A stretch of 64,000 nt of DNA from Deltaproteobacteria bacterium (GTDB lineage Bacteria > Myxococcota > UBA727 > VGSZ01). Position 1 is the stretch's first letter. Each line of letters opens with the position of its first letter. The stretch lies in NCBI GenBank assembly GCA_016177705.1, contig JACOUT010000008.1:62001-126000 (forward strand), given 5' to 3'. A program made the position numbers and the translations under genes. Under the pieces are notes generated by a model, which saw only the letters and a program-made list of their open reading frames with translations, made no database searches and was not told the DNA's origin. This document shows, in pieces, positions 48,606 through 58,670 of this stretch.

Positions 48606-50327
48606 TCAGGTGCCGGGCGTGGGCGCGCCAGCGCAGAAGGTGAAGGCCGTTGCCGCGGCGGCACGACACAACGCGCCCTCGACGGCGTTGCTGTCGGCGA
48701 CGCTACCGAACTCGGTGATCGACAGGCTGGTGCTCTCGATCGTGACCGACAGCGCCGCGGTCGCCTCGTAGGCATACGCCGTCACGATCGCGTTGGTCGT
48801 GTTGTTCCACAGCACCACGGCGTCGGTGTCGCCGTTTTGGACCCAATCGGTGTTGGGCGTGGCGTCGACCTGCGCGCCCCCCACGTTGCCGATGACGAAC
48901 CTGCCGCCGGGCGGAATGGAGCCGGTCAGGTCGACGGTGCGGTACGCGGTGCCCGGCGGCGCCGAGCCGTTGATGAGGAGGAGCTGGAAGTCGGTCAGGT
49001 CAAACGCACTCGAGCCCGGGTTCATCAGCTCGACGAACTCGGCCCCGTCGGTGCCGATGTTGTCGTAGTCGAGCTCGCTGAAGAACGGCGCCACCGCGCC
49101 GCCGACCTCGAAGTCGACGCTGGCCGGGCCGACCGCCTGGGCAAGCGCATCGAGCACCGTGCCGTCGACGGTGACGGTGTGTGTGCCGTCGGACAACGGC
49201 GCCGCCGTCGTCAGCGTGACCGTCGAGCCGGCGACCACCGCGGTCGAGACCGACCCGCCCGTCACCGTGTAGGCCCCCGCGACGCCGCCGGTGGTGGCGT
49301 CGATGCCGGCGGAGAAGGTCAGCACCACCGTGGTGTTGCCGACCGCCGCGGCGCTCAACAGCTCGGCTGCCTGGCAGGCCCCGACGGTGACGCCGTCGGC
49401 GCTCCACGCCGAGGGTTGCGCCTGACCGGTGTAGCGCCACATCGCGCCGCGCACGGTGATGGCGCAGCCGGGCACGACGGTGCCGAGCGTGGTCACCACC
49501 GAGTCGGGCAGGCGCACCTTGAGATTGTTGCCTTGGCCTGTGACCGCGGCGGTGTCGATGGCGATCGACTGGTGGCCGGTGCCGGCGAACGCGAACGACG
49601 ACGTGGTGGTGCCCTGCAACGTCAACAGCTCGCTCTCGTAGCTGCCGAGTGCGCTCACCACGTCGGCGGCGTTGCTCAGATCCTGGCGATAGCTCTCGAC
49701 GTCGAAGCCCTGGCTGACCCGCACCAGCAGGTCGAGCCCGGTGATGCGCGTCTGCTGCGCGCTGACCGCGCGCTGGGTGGCAGTGAACGAGATCGCGTCA
49801 CCCACCACGAGCGGCGGGCTCAGCGTGGCCGGGTCGACGCCGACGAAGATGGCGGGGCCGGTGGCGCCCTCCTGCGCGAAGAAGCCCGCGCCCTCGTTGC
49901 CGACGGTCGGCTTGAGCAGCGTGACGATGGCGCCCGAGATCTGCACGTCGAGCGCGTTCCTGTCGGCAGCGTAGACCGCGGCGATGCCGACGCCGGCGAA
50001 CGGCTCGCCCTCGCCTTCACCTTCACCTTCACCTTCGCCTTCGCCTTCACCCTCGCCTTCACCCTCGCCCTCGCCTTCGCCCTCGCCTTCACCCTCGCCT
50101 TCGCCCTCACCTTCGCCTTCACCCTCACCCTCACCCTCGCCGCCGTCGCACTCGTCCTCGCGCGCGCAGTCGGCGTCGTCGCAGTCGACGTTGCCGTCGC
50201 CGTCGTTGTCCTCGTTGTCGTCACACACCTCGTCCTCGTCGATGACGGTCTGAGGACAGGCGACGGCGAGCGTGAGCGTGCCGAGCAGAACGAGCGAGTG
50301 CGAGAGCGGCAAGGGCAAGCGCGACAT
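48606..50327 (-). CDS. Lipoprotein with Gly-Glu repeat and lamin-tail-like domain
   Basis: The 573-residue product has a signal peptide with lipobox LAVAC, an Asp-rich segment (DNEDNDGDGNVDCDDADC, calcium- or MopE-like) and about 22 Gly-Glu pairs (residues about 64-107). A beta-rich part follows (about 115-300, OB/anchor-like: AVYAADRNALDVQISGAIVTLLKP), then a bacterial Ig-like domain (VVLTFSAGIDATTGGVAGAYTVTGG). A lamin-tail domain ends it (FFSELDYDNIGTDGAEFVELMNPGSSAFDLTDFQLLLING). It is a surface lipoprotein typical of myxobacterial relatives; function unknown. Confidence 0.8.
   Translation of the reverse strand: MSRLPLPLSHSLVLLGTLTLAVACPQTVIDEDEVCDDNEDNDGDGNVDCDDADCAREDECDGGEGEGEGEGEGEGEGEGEGEGEGEGEGEGEGEGEGEGEGEGEGEGEPFAGVGIAAVYAADRNALDVQISGAIVTLLKPTVGNEGAGFFAQEGATGPAIFVGVDPATLSPPLVVGDAISFTATQRAVSAQQTRITGLDLLVRVSQGFDVESYRQDLSNAADVVSALGSYESELLTLQGTTTSSFAFAGTGHQSIAIDTAAVTGQGNNLKVRLPDSVVTTLGTVVPGCAITVRGAMWRYTGQAQPSAWSADGVTVGACQAAELLSAAAVGNTTVVLTFSAGIDATTGGVAGAYTVTGGSVSTAVVAGSTVTLTTAAPLSDGTHTVTVDGTVLDALAQAVGPASVDFEVGGAVAPFFSELDYDNIGTDGAEFVELMNPGSSAFDLTDFQLLLINGSAPPGTAYRTVDLTGSIPPGGRFVIGNVGGAQVDATPNTDWVQNGDTDAVVLWNNTTNAIVTAYAYEATAALSVTIESTSLSITEFGSVADSNAVEGALCRAAAATAFTFCAGAPTPGT
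50005..50136 (-). repeat. Hexanucleotide repeat coding a Gly-Glu run
   Basis: About 22 copies of a 6-bp unit (plus strand TCRCCY). They encode alternating Gly-Glu. The unit sequence alternates TCGCCC/TCGCCT/TCACCC/TCACCT without long perfect runs, so the codons vary while the protein stays constant. Confidence 0.9.
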
Positions 50328-50451
50328 AGAGACCTCGGGTGCGACGTCGACGGCACGCTAGCAGCGGCGCGGTCGGCCGCAACGAGGCGCCCTCCCCGAG
50401 CACCGTGTGGCGCGGCGAACGACGTGTCGGCGCGCACGCCGGTGGCGTGCG

Positions 50452-50479
50452 TTGACAACCCCCGGCGCCACGATTAGGT
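50452..50479 (+). promoter_or_regulatory. Promoter of the tRNA-Val gene
   Basis: A perfect -35 box TTGACA (50452-50457), 16-nt spacer, TTAGGT (50474-50479). The expected transcription start falls about 5 nt before the mature tRNA end. The -10 box is weak. Confidence 0.55.
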
Positions 50480-50489
50480 CAGGTCGCGC

Positions 50490-50564
<75 letters not shown>

Positions 50565-50611
50565 GCGGGGTCGCCGTAGCGGGATCGCTACCGGGGCCCC
50601 GCTTCACTTTT
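50565..50611 (+). terminator. Rho-independent terminator between tRNA-Val and thrS
   Basis: GCGGGG (50565-50570) pairs with CCCCGC (50597-50602); nested inside, GTAGCG (50576-50581) pairs with CGCTAC (50586-50591) around GGAT. TTCACTTTT follows directly. The T-run ends 26 nt before the thrS ATG, so it either isolates tRNA-Val from thrS or acts as a leader attenuator. Confidence 0.7.
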
Positions 50612-50637
50612 CGGCGGGCGCGAGGCACGACGCGCCC

Positions 50638-52890
50638 ATGCCCATCGACGTCATCCTCCCCGACGGCAAGACCCGCTCTCTGACAGACGGCGCCACCGCC
50701 ATGGACCTGGCCAAGGCGATCAGCGAGGGGCTCGCGCGCCAGGTCGTGGTCGCCAAGGTGGACGGCGTCGTGCAGGACGTGCGCCTGCCGCTGAAGTCCG
50801 GCCAGAAGGTCGAGCTGTGCAAGGCCGACAGCCCCGAGGGGCTCGAGACGCTGCGCCACTCCGCCGAGCACGTGTTGGCCACGGCGGTGTGTCGGCTGTT
50901 CCCCGGCGCCAAGGTGACGATGGGGCCCAAGTCCCACGCTGACGACTTCTACTACGACTTCGACGTGGAGAAACCCTTCACTCCGGAAGACCTCGAGAAG
51001 ATCGAGGCGGAGATGAAAGCGCTGATCGCCGCCAACACCGAGTTCACCATGCAGGTGGTGGGCAAGGACGAGGCGCGCGCCATCTTCGACAAGGCCGGGC
51101 AAAACAACGAGTACAAGCGCGAGATCCTCGGCTGGATCCCCGAGGGCGAACGCCTGACGCTGTACACCGACGCCGGCTTCGTCGACCTGTGTCGCGGCCC
51201 GCACCTGCCGCACGCGGGCTTCATCAAGGGCGTGAAGCTGTTGTCGAACGCCGGCGCCTACTGGCGCGCCGATGCGAAGAACAAGATGCTCCAGCGCGTC
51301 ACGGGCATCGCCTTCGCCAAGAAGGAAGACCTCGACAAGCACCTCTACCGCGTCGAGGAGGCGAAGAAGCGCGACCACCGCAAGCTCGGCCGCGAGCTCG
51401 AGCTGTTCATCGTCTCCGAGCGCTACGACGACCACGCGTACACGACCGATCAGGAGCTCGACATTTACCTCGGCGTCGAGGCCGATCCGCCGGTGGACCA
51501 CATGGCGGTCGACCGGGTGCTCGCCGTCGTCACCACCACCTTCCCGGGGCGCGCCATCAGGAAGACCGTCAAGCTCTCGCCGGCGCCCGAGCCCGGGCGC
51601 GCCCAGCTCGACATCCGCCTGCGCGGCGCCATGACCACCGAGCAGCGCAAGCTGGTCGAGGGCACCAAGTGGCTCGACGGGCCCGAGACCGGCGCCATGG
51701 TGCGCGTCGACGTCACCGTGGAGCCCCACTACACCGAGGAGGTCGGCCCCGGGCTGGTGCTGTGGCTGCCCAAGGGCGGCAGGCTTCGCGCGATCATCGA
51801 GGATCAGTGGCGCAAGATGCACTTGGAGGGCGGCTACGACATCGTGTTCTCGCCGCATATCGCCAAGGCCGACCTGTGGAAGGTGTCGGGGCACTGGCAC
51901 TTCTACAAGGAGTCGATGTTCAGCCCCATGTCCGTCGACGGGCACGACTACGTCTGCAAGCCGATGAACTGCCCGTTCCACATCATGATGGTCAAGAGCA
52001 AGTCGCGCTCCTACCGCGAGTTCCCCATGAGGCTCGCCGAGCTCGGCACGGTCTATCGCTACGAGATGGCCGGCGTGCTGCACGGGTTGATGCGCGTGCG
52101 CGGCTTCACGCAAGACGACGCGCACCTGTTCTGCCGCTGGGATCAGGTGGAGAGCGAGATCGACCGCGTCATGCACTTTATCCTGCGCATGCTGCGCACC
52201 TTCGGATTCAAGGACTTCGAGGTCAACCTGTCGACACGCCCCGAGAAATTCGTCGGCAAGGTCGAAGACTGGGATCGCACCGAGAAGCTGCTCGAGGCTG
52301 CCATCGTCCGCCACGGGCTGCCCTACCAGGTCGACGCGGGCGGCGGCGCCTTCTACGGCCCCAAGATCGACATCAAGCTGGTCGACGCGCTCGAGCGCAA
52401 GTGGCAGTGCAGCACGCTGCAGCTCGACTTCAACAACCCCGAGCGCTTCACCATGGAGTTCGTCAACGCCAAGGGCGAGAAGGAGCAGCCGGTGATGCTG
52501 CACCGCGCGCTGCTCGGCTCCGTCGAACGATTCATCGGCGTGCTCATCGAGCACTACGCGGGCGCCTTGCCGGCCTGGCTCTCGCCCGAGCAGGTGCGCG
52601 TCGTCACCGTGAGCGACAAGCAGAACGCACACGCGCAGCAGGTGAGCGACGCGCTCGTGGCCGCCGGCGTGCGCGCCACCTTCGGCGAGAGCCACGAGAA
52701 GCTCGGCGCCAAGATTCGGGCTGCCCAGATCGAGAAGATCCCGCTCATGCTGGTGGTGGGCGACAAGGAGGTCGAGCAGGGCGGCGCCACCGTGCGCCTG
52801 CGGGACGGCGGCAAGGACCTCGGCTTCATGGCGCTGCCTGCGCTCGTCGACTTCTGTCGCGGCCAGTGTGCCATCCCCACGGTCGACTGA
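50638..52890 (+). CDS. thrS: Threonyl-tRNA synthetase with an extra internal segment
   Basis: The 750-residue product (usual about 640) has a TGS domain (1-62), an editing domain with HSAEH (about 78) and DLCRGPH (about 182), a class II core ([24 protein letters not shown], motif 2 [26 protein letters not shown], motif 3 [25 protein letters not shown]) and a C-terminal anticodon domain. Between [11 protein letters not shown] (257) and [10 protein letters not shown] (367), where E. coli ThrS is continuous, lies an additional block of about 109 residues ([41 protein letters not shown]). Catalytic residues are intact. GAGG lies about 13 nt upstream of the ATG; no other ribosome site is seen. Confidence 0.95.
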   Translation: MPIDVILPDGKTRSLTDGATAMDLAKAISEGLARQVVVAKVDGVVQDVRLPLKSGQKVELCKADSPEGLETLRHSAEHVLATAVCRLFPGAKVTMGPKSHADDFYYDFDVEKPFTPEDLEKIEAEMKALIAANTEFTMQVVGKDEARAIFDKAGQNNEYKREILGWIPEGERLTLYTDAGFVDLCRGPHLPHAGFIKGVKLLSNAGAYWRADAKNKMLQRVTGIAFAKKEDLDKHLYRVEEAKKRDHRKLGRELELFIVSERYDDHAYTTDQELDIYLGVEADPPVDHMAVDRVLAVVTTTFPGRAIRKTVKLSPAPEPGRAQLDIRLRGAMTTEQRKLVEGTKWLDGPETGAMVRVDVTVEPHYTEEVGPGLVLWLPKGGRLRAIIEDQWRKMHLEGGYDIVFSPHIAKADLWKVSGHWHFYKESMFSPMSVDGHDYVCKPMNCPFHIMMVKSKSRSYREFPMRLAELGTVYRYEMAGVLHGLMRVRGFTQDDAHLFCRWDQVESEIDRVMHFILRMLRTFGFKDFEVNLSTRPEKFVGKVEDWDRTEKLLEAAIVRHGLPYQVDAGGGAFYGPKIDIKLVDALERKWQCSTLQLDFNNPERFTMEFVNAKGEKEQPVMLHRALLGSVERFIGVLIEHYAGALPAWLSPEQVRVVTVSDKQNAHAQQVSDALVAAGVRATFGESHEKLGAKIRAAQIEKIPLMLVVGDKEVEQGGATVRLRDGGKDLGFMALPALVDFCRGQCAIPTVD

Positions 52891-52909
52891 GGCGGCCGTC
52901 GAGGTGCGC

Positions 52910-52915
52910 TAGCAT
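52910..52915 (+). promoter_or_regulatory. -10-like TAGCAT before the Ser/Thr kinase
   Basis: TAGCAT ends 8 nt before the GTG at 52924. No Shine-Dalgarno is present. Confidence 0.4.
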
Positions 52916-52923
52916 GGGGCCAC

Positions 52924-54693
52924 GTGGGCACCGATCGCGGCAGTGAGGACGAGCTTGGCACGGCGCCCATCGGCGCCGCGCAGCGCGGGCCGCCGCTGCC
53001 GGTCTACCAGTTGCCCGCGCGCCTTGGCCGCTACCTATTGCTCGAGCGCATCGGCGTCGGCGGCATGGCAGAGGTGTTCGTCGCTCAGCAGGACGGGCCG
53101 GCGGGTTTCCAAAAGCGCGTCGTCGTCAAGCGCATCCTGCCGCACCTCGCCGAGGATCCGCACTTCGTCGAGATGTTCCAGCGCGAGGCGCGCCTGGCCG
53201 CGTCGCTGGCGCACAGCAACGTGGTGCAGGTCTTCGAGCTCGGCAACGAGGGCAACGCTCACTTCATCGCCATGGAGCACGTCGAGGGCTTGACGGTGCA
53301 CAAGCTCGCGCGCCGCGCGTGGCGCTGGCAGAAGAGCGTGCCGCTCGAGGTGGTGTGCGGCATCGTCGCCGACGCGGCGCTCGGCCTGCACCACGCGCAC
53401 CAGCTCTCCATGGTGCACCGGGATGTCAGCCCCGAGAATCTGATGGTCAGCGTCGAGGGCATAACCAAGGTGCTCGACTTCGGCATCGCGCGCTCCACTG
53501 CCAACGCCGCCTCGCTCACCAAGACCGGCGAGCTGAAGGGCAAGCTGCCCTACCTGGCGCCCGAGGCCATCCGCGGCGACCCCCTCGACGGACGCGCCGA
53601 TCTGTACGCGCTCGGTGTCACCATGTACTGGCTGTTGACCGGCCAGCGGCCCATCACGGCCAAGAGCGAGGTGATGCTGTTGCACGCCGCGCTCACGCAG
53701 GTGCCGAAGCCGCCGAGCACCATCAACCCCTCGGTGCCGCCCGGCGTCGACCAGCTCGTGGCAGCGCTGCTCGAGAAGGACCCGGCCAAGCGCCCCCCAA
53801 GCGCGCAGGCGGTCTACGACGCGCTCGCCGAGGACCTGCCGCCGCGCTCGGTGCTGAGCGCGCCGTTCGTGCGCGACATCGCCGCCTTGCCCGACGCCGA
53901 GCCCGGCTTCGAGCTGACCACCGGCGACGGCTTCATCCCCTCGTCGCCCCAGACCGCGCGCATCATCTCGGGGTGGGGCGGTACGCCCTCGAAGTCGGCG
54001 GGCCGCCTGGCGGGCAGGGCGCGCGGGCCGCTCGTGGTGGCGGCGGGCGCGCTGCTCGCGCTCATGCTCGGCGGCGCTGCAACGGCGTGGATCGCCGCGG
54101 CGCGGCAAACGCCTGGTGATCAGCAAGGCGCTCTCGCCACCCATGTGGCGCCCGGCGGCGACGCCCCGACTGCGCCTGCTCCGCCGACACCGCCCGTGCC
54201 GACACCGGCGCCGCTGCTGCCGCTGTCGTCGGCAGCGCCGGTCGATCAGCCGCCCGCCGTCGAACCGGCCGTGCCTGCCAAGGCCGCCGCGCCCGTGCGC
54301 GTGCGCAAGGTCGAGCTGCGGGGCCCGCCGACGGTCCGCTGGACCACGGTGCGCGGCAAGGCGCTCGGCAGCGGCGCCGTCAGCGCTGAGCTGCCTGCCG
54401 ACGTCAAGGGCGTCGTGGCCACCGACACGAAGCGCGGCGTGCGCGCAATCCTCTCCGTCGGCGCCGGCGTGGTCGACTACAACGCCGCCCCGAAGGGCAA
54501 GCTCGACCTGCGGGCCTTCCCCTGGGCCGAGGTGTTCCTCGGCAAGGAGTCGCTCGGCGTCACGCCGCTGCAGCCCCTCAGCGTCGTGGCGGGCACCTAT
54601 CAAGTGCGCTTCGTCTACAAGGACAAGAGCCAGCAGCGGACCGTCGAGCTCGGCGCCAACAAGACCGAGCGTGTCATCGTCGACTTCCGCTGA
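52924..54693 (+). CDS. Membrane Ser/Thr protein kinase with PEGA-like C-terminal domain
   Basis: The 589-residue product has a Hanks-type kinase domain (about 35-295): RIGVGGMAEVFVAQ (Gly loop), VVVKRIL (Lys), MVHRDVSPENLMV (catalytic loop), VLDFGIARS (metal Asp), YLAPEAI and DLYALGVTMYWLLTGQRP. One TM helix (LVVAAGALLALMLGGAATAWIAAA, about 380-403) is followed by a Pro/Ala linker and an extracytoplasmic PEGA-like beta domain (AEVFLGKESLGVTPLQPLSVVAGTYQVRFVYKDKS). HRDVSPEN (Val for Leu) is usual in myxobacterial kinases. It probably senses an envelope signal and phosphorylates cytoplasmic partners such as FHA proteins. Confidence 0.92.
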   Translation: MGTDRGSEDELGTAPIGAAQRGPPLPVYQLPARLGRYLLLERIGVGGMAEVFVAQQDGPAGFQKRVVVKRILPHLAEDPHFVEMFQREARLAASLAHSNVVQVFELGNEGNAHFIAMEHVEGLTVHKLARRAWRWQKSVPLEVVCGIVADAALGLHHAHQLSMVHRDVSPENLMVSVEGITKVLDFGIARSTANAASLTKTGELKGKLPYLAPEAIRGDPLDGRADLYALGVTMYWLLTGQRPITAKSEVMLLHAALTQVPKPPSTINPSVPPGVDQLVAALLEKDPAKRPPSAQAVYDALAEDLPPRSVLSAPFVRDIAALPDAEPGFELTTGDGFIPSSPQTARIISGWGGTPSKSAGRLAGRARGPLVVAAGALLALMLGGAATAWIAAARQTPGDQQGALATHVAPGGDAPTAPAPPTPPVPTPAPLLPLSSAAPVDQPPAVEPAVPAKAAAPVRVRKVELRGPPTVRWTTVRGKALGSGAVSAELPADVKGVVATDTKRGVRAILSVGAGVVDYNAAPKGKLDLRAFPWAEVFLGKESLGVTPLQPLSVVAGTYQVRFVYKDKSQQRTVELGANKTERVIVDFR

Positions 54694-54706
54694 TCGCCGC
54701 TCGCGT

Positions 54707-55372
54707 TCAGTCGCCGGCCACGTCGCCGGCGAGCAGGTCTGCGACGAGAACTGCGCCGCCGCCGCCGAGCAGCGCAGTGCCGGCACCGAACAGCACCACC
54801 GCGACGATGACCTGCGCGTCCCGCTCGTCCTGCGCGCGGGCGGCGTCGTCTTGAAAGGTCTCGAGGTCGTTGACGATGCCGTGGTTCTGCATCGCGAAGC
54901 CGACGGCGACGCCGCCCGCGACCACGCTGACGGCACCCATGCCGGCCAGACCGGCGACCAGGCCCCACGGGTGCTCGTCGCCCGGCGCGTCCGGCGTCGG
55001 TGTCGGTGGTCCGGTCGCCGGCGCCCGGAGCACGGCGCGCTCAGCCGCCACCTCGCTGCGCACCGCCTCGATCTCATCGGCGACCTTGGGCGAGATCTCG
55101 ACGGGCGGCGCCAGCGTCGGCTCGAGGCGCAGCGCATCACCGAAGGCGCGCCGCGCGGCCGCGACGTCGCCGAAGCCCGCGTAGGCGAGCCCGAGCCAGA
55201 GAAACACGGTGGCGCGATCCGTCGGCTCGCGATCGGCGACGAGCGCGGCCTCTTGCAGGCGAAAGATCGCCTGCTCGTACTCGCTCTCCTCGTAGAGCCG
55301 CCGGCCCTCGGCGAAGGCCGGGTCCTCACCGAGGGGCAGGGCGAGCGCGAGCAGCGCGGCGATGGTGATCAC
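54707..55372 (-). CDS. Small TPR-type membrane protein
   Basis: The 221-residue product has a short signal-like start (VITIAALLALALPLG) and one or two TPR-like repeats (AEGRRLYEESEYEQAIFRLQEAALVA, ATVFLWLGLAYAGFGDVAAARRAFGDALRLEPTLAPP). A Pro linker and two hydrophobic segments (LVAGLAGMGAVSVVAGGVAVGFAM, VIVAVVLFGAGTALLGGGGAVLVADLL) follow. This layout (TPR plus C-terminal TM pair) is frequent near Ser/Thr kinase genes in myxobacteria; function unknown. The GTG start overlaps the upstream lipoprotein stop (GTGA), showing coupling. Confidence 0.7.
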   Translation of the reverse strand: MITIAALLALALPLGEDPAFAEGRRLYEESEYEQAIFRLQEAALVADREPTDRATVFLWLGLAYAGFGDVAAARRAFGDALRLEPTLAPPVEISPKVADEIEAVRSEVAAERAVLRAPATGPPTPTPDAPGDEHPWGLVAGLAGMGAVSVVAGGVAVGFAMQNHGIVNDLETFQDDAARAQDERDAQVIVAVVLFGAGTALLGGGGAVLVADLLAGDVAGD

Positions 55373-56973
55373 GGACGCTCCCGCACCAGCACCTGCAGGC
55401 GCTTGACGGTGTACTGGTCGGCGTTCTCGGCGAAGGTCCAGTCGGGGTTGCCGGTGGGCTGGCGCCCGATGCCGAGGTCGCTCGTGCCGCCGCCACCGCC
55501 CCACCGGTTGTAGGCGAACAGCGTCTGGCCGCCTGCCGCGTCGTGCACCTGCATGCCGCCGTAGGTGCCGGCGCTCGGCGTGTCGCCCGCGTCGAAGGCA
55601 GCGTCGCTCGCGCCCGCGACCGGCAGCGAATTGCCTTGGCCGTAGTTGGTCGGCCAAAACTCGATGTTCAGCGTGTCGACGTCGGTCCCCTCGTCGACGA
55701 CGTTGGAGGCCACGTCGCTCGGTCCGAGCGCGTGCTGGAAGAACCCACCCGACGCCGTGGTGGGCACGCCGATGCGCGTCGCGTCCATGGTGAAGGCGTC
55801 CGTCGACACCCAGAGGTACTCCAGCGGGCCCGCAGCGCGCTGCAGCTCGAGGTACCAGGCGATGCGGTCGAAGGAGCCGGGCGGGACCAACGCCGCGTCG
55901 TCGACGTCGTACGGCACGGTGCCGTACGAGGCGCTGTTGGGAATGCTCAGGTCGTACACCAGGCGGTAGCCCGCGGTCAGCGTCGCGGCGACGTGCGCCG
56001 AGATGTTCGCCGGCACCCCGTCCACGGCCGCGCCGATCGGCGGCGTGTCGGGCAGCGCGTCCACGACCACCACCAGGGTCCTCGCGGAGTACCGGCCCGC
56101 GCTGTTGGAGAACGTCCAGTCCGGCTCGCCGCTCGCTTGGTTGCCGATGCCGATCTCGAGGGGATTGCCTGCGCTGTTGCCGCCCCAGTCGTTGATGGCG
56201 AAGATGGTCCTGCCGCCGTCGACGTCGTGGATCTGCATCGAGCCGTGGCCGCTGCTGCCGTCGCAGGCGCCGTCGCCGAAGTCGAAGCGCGCGTCGTCCG
56301 CGCTCGCCGGCGAGGCGCTGCGGTCGTCGTTGTCGGGCGCGTAGTTGCTCGGCCAGAACTCGACGCCGAGCCCGGCGCGCCCATCGCCGGCCGTCACCCC
56401 GGGGTGGTTCGTCACCACCCGCCCGTCGGCGAGCCCCTGCTGGAAGAACGCCCCCGACGACGCCGTGGGGAAGCCCAGTTGGCTCGGGGAGGCGGAGAAC
56501 GCGTCCACCTCGACGTAGGCGAAGGAGCGGGTGCCACCTTCGACCAGCTCGAGGAAGTAGCCGACGCGCGTGATGGGCGCGCTGATCGCCGCGGAGGCGT
56601 CGAACGAGTACGGCGCGCCGGTGGCGTTGAAGCGCGCGCCGCTGGTCGGGACCTGCGTGCGATAGAGCACGGAGTAGCCCTCGAGCCCGGGCACGTCGTC
56701 GGCCAGCGGGGGCTCGCCTTCCCCCTCACCCTCACCTTCGCCCTCACCCTCGCCCTCACCCTCGCCCTCGCCTTCGCCTTCGCCCTCACCCTCGCCTTCG
56801 CCTTCGCCCTCACCCTCGGCTCCGTCGAGCAGGCAGCGGCCCGCGATGCACTGGAAGCCCTCCAGGCACGTGTGGACGTCGTTACACCGGTGCCGCTCCA
56901 AGGACTCCCTTGGACACGCGGTCGACGCCAGGGTGGCGGCCACCAGCACGAGCAACAGTGCAAGGGTGCGCAC
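55369..56973 (-). CDS. Lipoprotein with Gly-Glu repeat and two tandem beta domains
   Basis: The 534-residue product has lipobox STAC, a Cys-rich start (CNDVHTCLEGFQCIAGRC) and about 17 Gly-Glu pairs (residues about 53-86). Two homologous domains of some 200 residues follow (about 100-305 and 330-534). Shared blocks are YFLEL/WYLEL, VDAFSASPSQLGFPTASSGAFFQQ / TDAFTMDATRIGVPTTASGGFFQH, EFWPSNY/EFWPTNY, GSMQIHD/GGMQVHD, and GEPDWTFSN/GNPDWTFAE. The domain resembles modules seen in extracellular proteins of related bacteria; ligand unknown. GTG leaderless-type start. Confidence 0.78.
   Translation of the reverse strand: MRTLALLLVLVAATLASTACPRESLERHRCNDVHTCLEGFQCIAGRCLLDGAEGEGEGEGEGEGEGEGEGEGEGEGEGEGEGEGEGEPPLADDVPGLEGYSVLYRTQVPTSGARFNATGAPYSFDASAAISAPITRVGYFLELVEGGTRSFAYVEVDAFSASPSQLGFPTASSGAFFQQGLADGRVVTNHPGVTAGDGRAGLGVEFWPSNYAPDNDDRSASPASADDARFDFGDGACDGSSGHGSMQIHDVDGGRTIFAINDWGGNSAGNPLEIGIGNQASGEPDWTFSNSAGRYSARTLVVVVDALPDTPPIGAAVDGVPANISAHVAATLTAGYRLVYDLSIPNSASYGTVPYDVDDAALVPPGSFDRIAWYLELQRAAGPLEYLWVSTDAFTMDATRIGVPTTASGGFFQHALGPSDVASNVVDEGTDVDTLNIEFWPTNYGQGNSLPVAGASDAAFDAGDTPSAGTYGGMQVHDAAGGQTLFAYNRWGGGGGTSDLGIGRQPTGNPDWTFAENADQYTVKRLQVLVRERP
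56714..56815 (-). repeat. Second hexanucleotide Gly-Glu repeat
   Basis: About 17 copies of a TCRCCY-type hexamer (plus strand) code for Gly-Glu; one unit is TCCCCC. It is the same unit type as at 50005 but sits in an otherwise unrelated lipoprotein. Confidence 0.88.
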
Positions 56974-56979
56974 GGCACG

Positions 56980-56985
56980 ATGCTA
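56980..56985 (-). promoter_or_regulatory. -10-like TAGCAT, leaderless start
   Basis: Minus strand TAGCAT-N6-GTG(56973). The same hexamer, TAGCAT, precedes the kinase gene. Confidence 0.5.
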
Positions 56986-57054
56986 GCCCCAAGCACCTCT
57001 GCACGGTTGCGCGGGCGGTCGGGTGATCCTGGGAGGCACAACCGGCCGGGGCGG

Positions 57055-57060
57055 TATGGT
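57055..57060 (+). promoter_or_regulatory. -10-like TATGGT, leaderless start
   Basis: TATGGT-N6-GTG(57067); divergent partner of the site at 56980. Confidence 0.5.
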
Positions 57061-57066
57061 GCCGCG

Positions 57067-57705
57067 GTGCGCCTGGTCTGCCTCGCCGACACCCACACCT
57101 TCCACGCCGACCTGTCGGGCAAGGTCCCTGACGGCGACCTGCTGGTGCACGCGGGCGACCTCGGGCGCGCCGGTGACGAGGCGGAGTTGCGTGAGGCGGC
57201 CGCGTGGCTGCGCTCACTGCCCCATCGCCACAAGGTGGTGGTGCCGGGCAACCACGACGCGCTGTTCGAGCGGGACCCCGGACGCGCGCGGGAGATCTTT
57301 CGCGGCGTCGTCGTGCTCATCGACGAGGAAGCGACAGTGGGCGGCTTGCGCTGCTACGGCTCTCCCTTCACGCCGCGCTACCACTCGTGGTCGTTCATGA
57401 AGGACCGAGGCCCGCCGATGGCGGCGGTTTGGGCCAAGGTCCCCTACGGCCTCGACCTGCTGGTGACGCACGGCCCGCCCCACGGTGTCCTCGACGACGC
57501 GTCGAGCTACCGTGGCGGGAGCTGGGCCGGCCCCGACCTGAGCGGCTGCGAGGAGTTGGCCAAGCGTGTCGCGCTGGTACGCCCGCGCGTCCATGCCTTC
57601 GGTCACATCCACGGGCAGCGCGGTACCCTCGAGAAGGACGGCACCATCTTCGTCAACTGCACCACCAGCGAGTGCGAGGGCGCGCCCGTGGTCCTCGACC
57701 TCTAG
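57067..57705 (+). CDS. Metallophosphoesterase
   Basis: This is a 212-residue calcineurin-like phosphoesterase: CLADTHTFHADL (Asp-x-His), LLVHAGDLGRAGDEAEL (GD), VVPGNHDALFER (GNHD), DLLVTHGPPHGVLDD (His) and AFGHIHGQRGT (GHxH). It is close to the MPPED/'Ser/Thr phosphatase-like' group of small single-domain enzymes with phosphodiesterase activity in characterised members. No signal peptide. It stands alone before the infC operon. GTG, leaderless-type start. Confidence 0.9.
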   Translation: MRLVCLADTHTFHADLSGKVPDGDLLVHAGDLGRAGDEAELREAAAWLRSLPHRHKVVVPGNHDALFERDPGRAREIFRGVVVLIDEEATVGGLRCYGSPFTPRYHSWSFMKDRGPPMAAVWAKVPYGLDLLVTHGPPHGVLDDASSYRGGSWAGPDLSGCEELAKRVALVRPRVHAFGHIHGQRGTLEKDGTIFVNCTTSECEGAPVVLDL

Positions 57706-57717
57706 CCTGACCCGCGA

Positions 57718-57782
57718 CCGACGGGCCTTGCGCTCCGTCGGCGGTGTTGCCATCCCCGTTGCCTTACGCGGGCGCTACCCGC
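57718..57782 (+). other. Two hairpins in the infC leader
   Basis: CCGACGG/CCGTCGG (57718-57724 and 57735-57741, 10-nt loop) and GCGGG/CCCGC (57768-57772 and 57778-57782) are both perfect stems. The second ends 3 nt before the GGAGG ribosome site of infC, so folding could affect infC translation. Confidence 0.45.
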
Positions 57783-57797
57783 TTTGGAGGATTCGTT

Positions 57798-58667
<870 letters not shown>

Positions 58668-58670
58668 CTC

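Noticed and set aside
50005..50136. Repeat tract as a CRISPR or phase-variation locus
   Set aside because: Units are 6 bp, contiguous and in frame (Gly-Glu), with no spacers; length change would not shift the frame.
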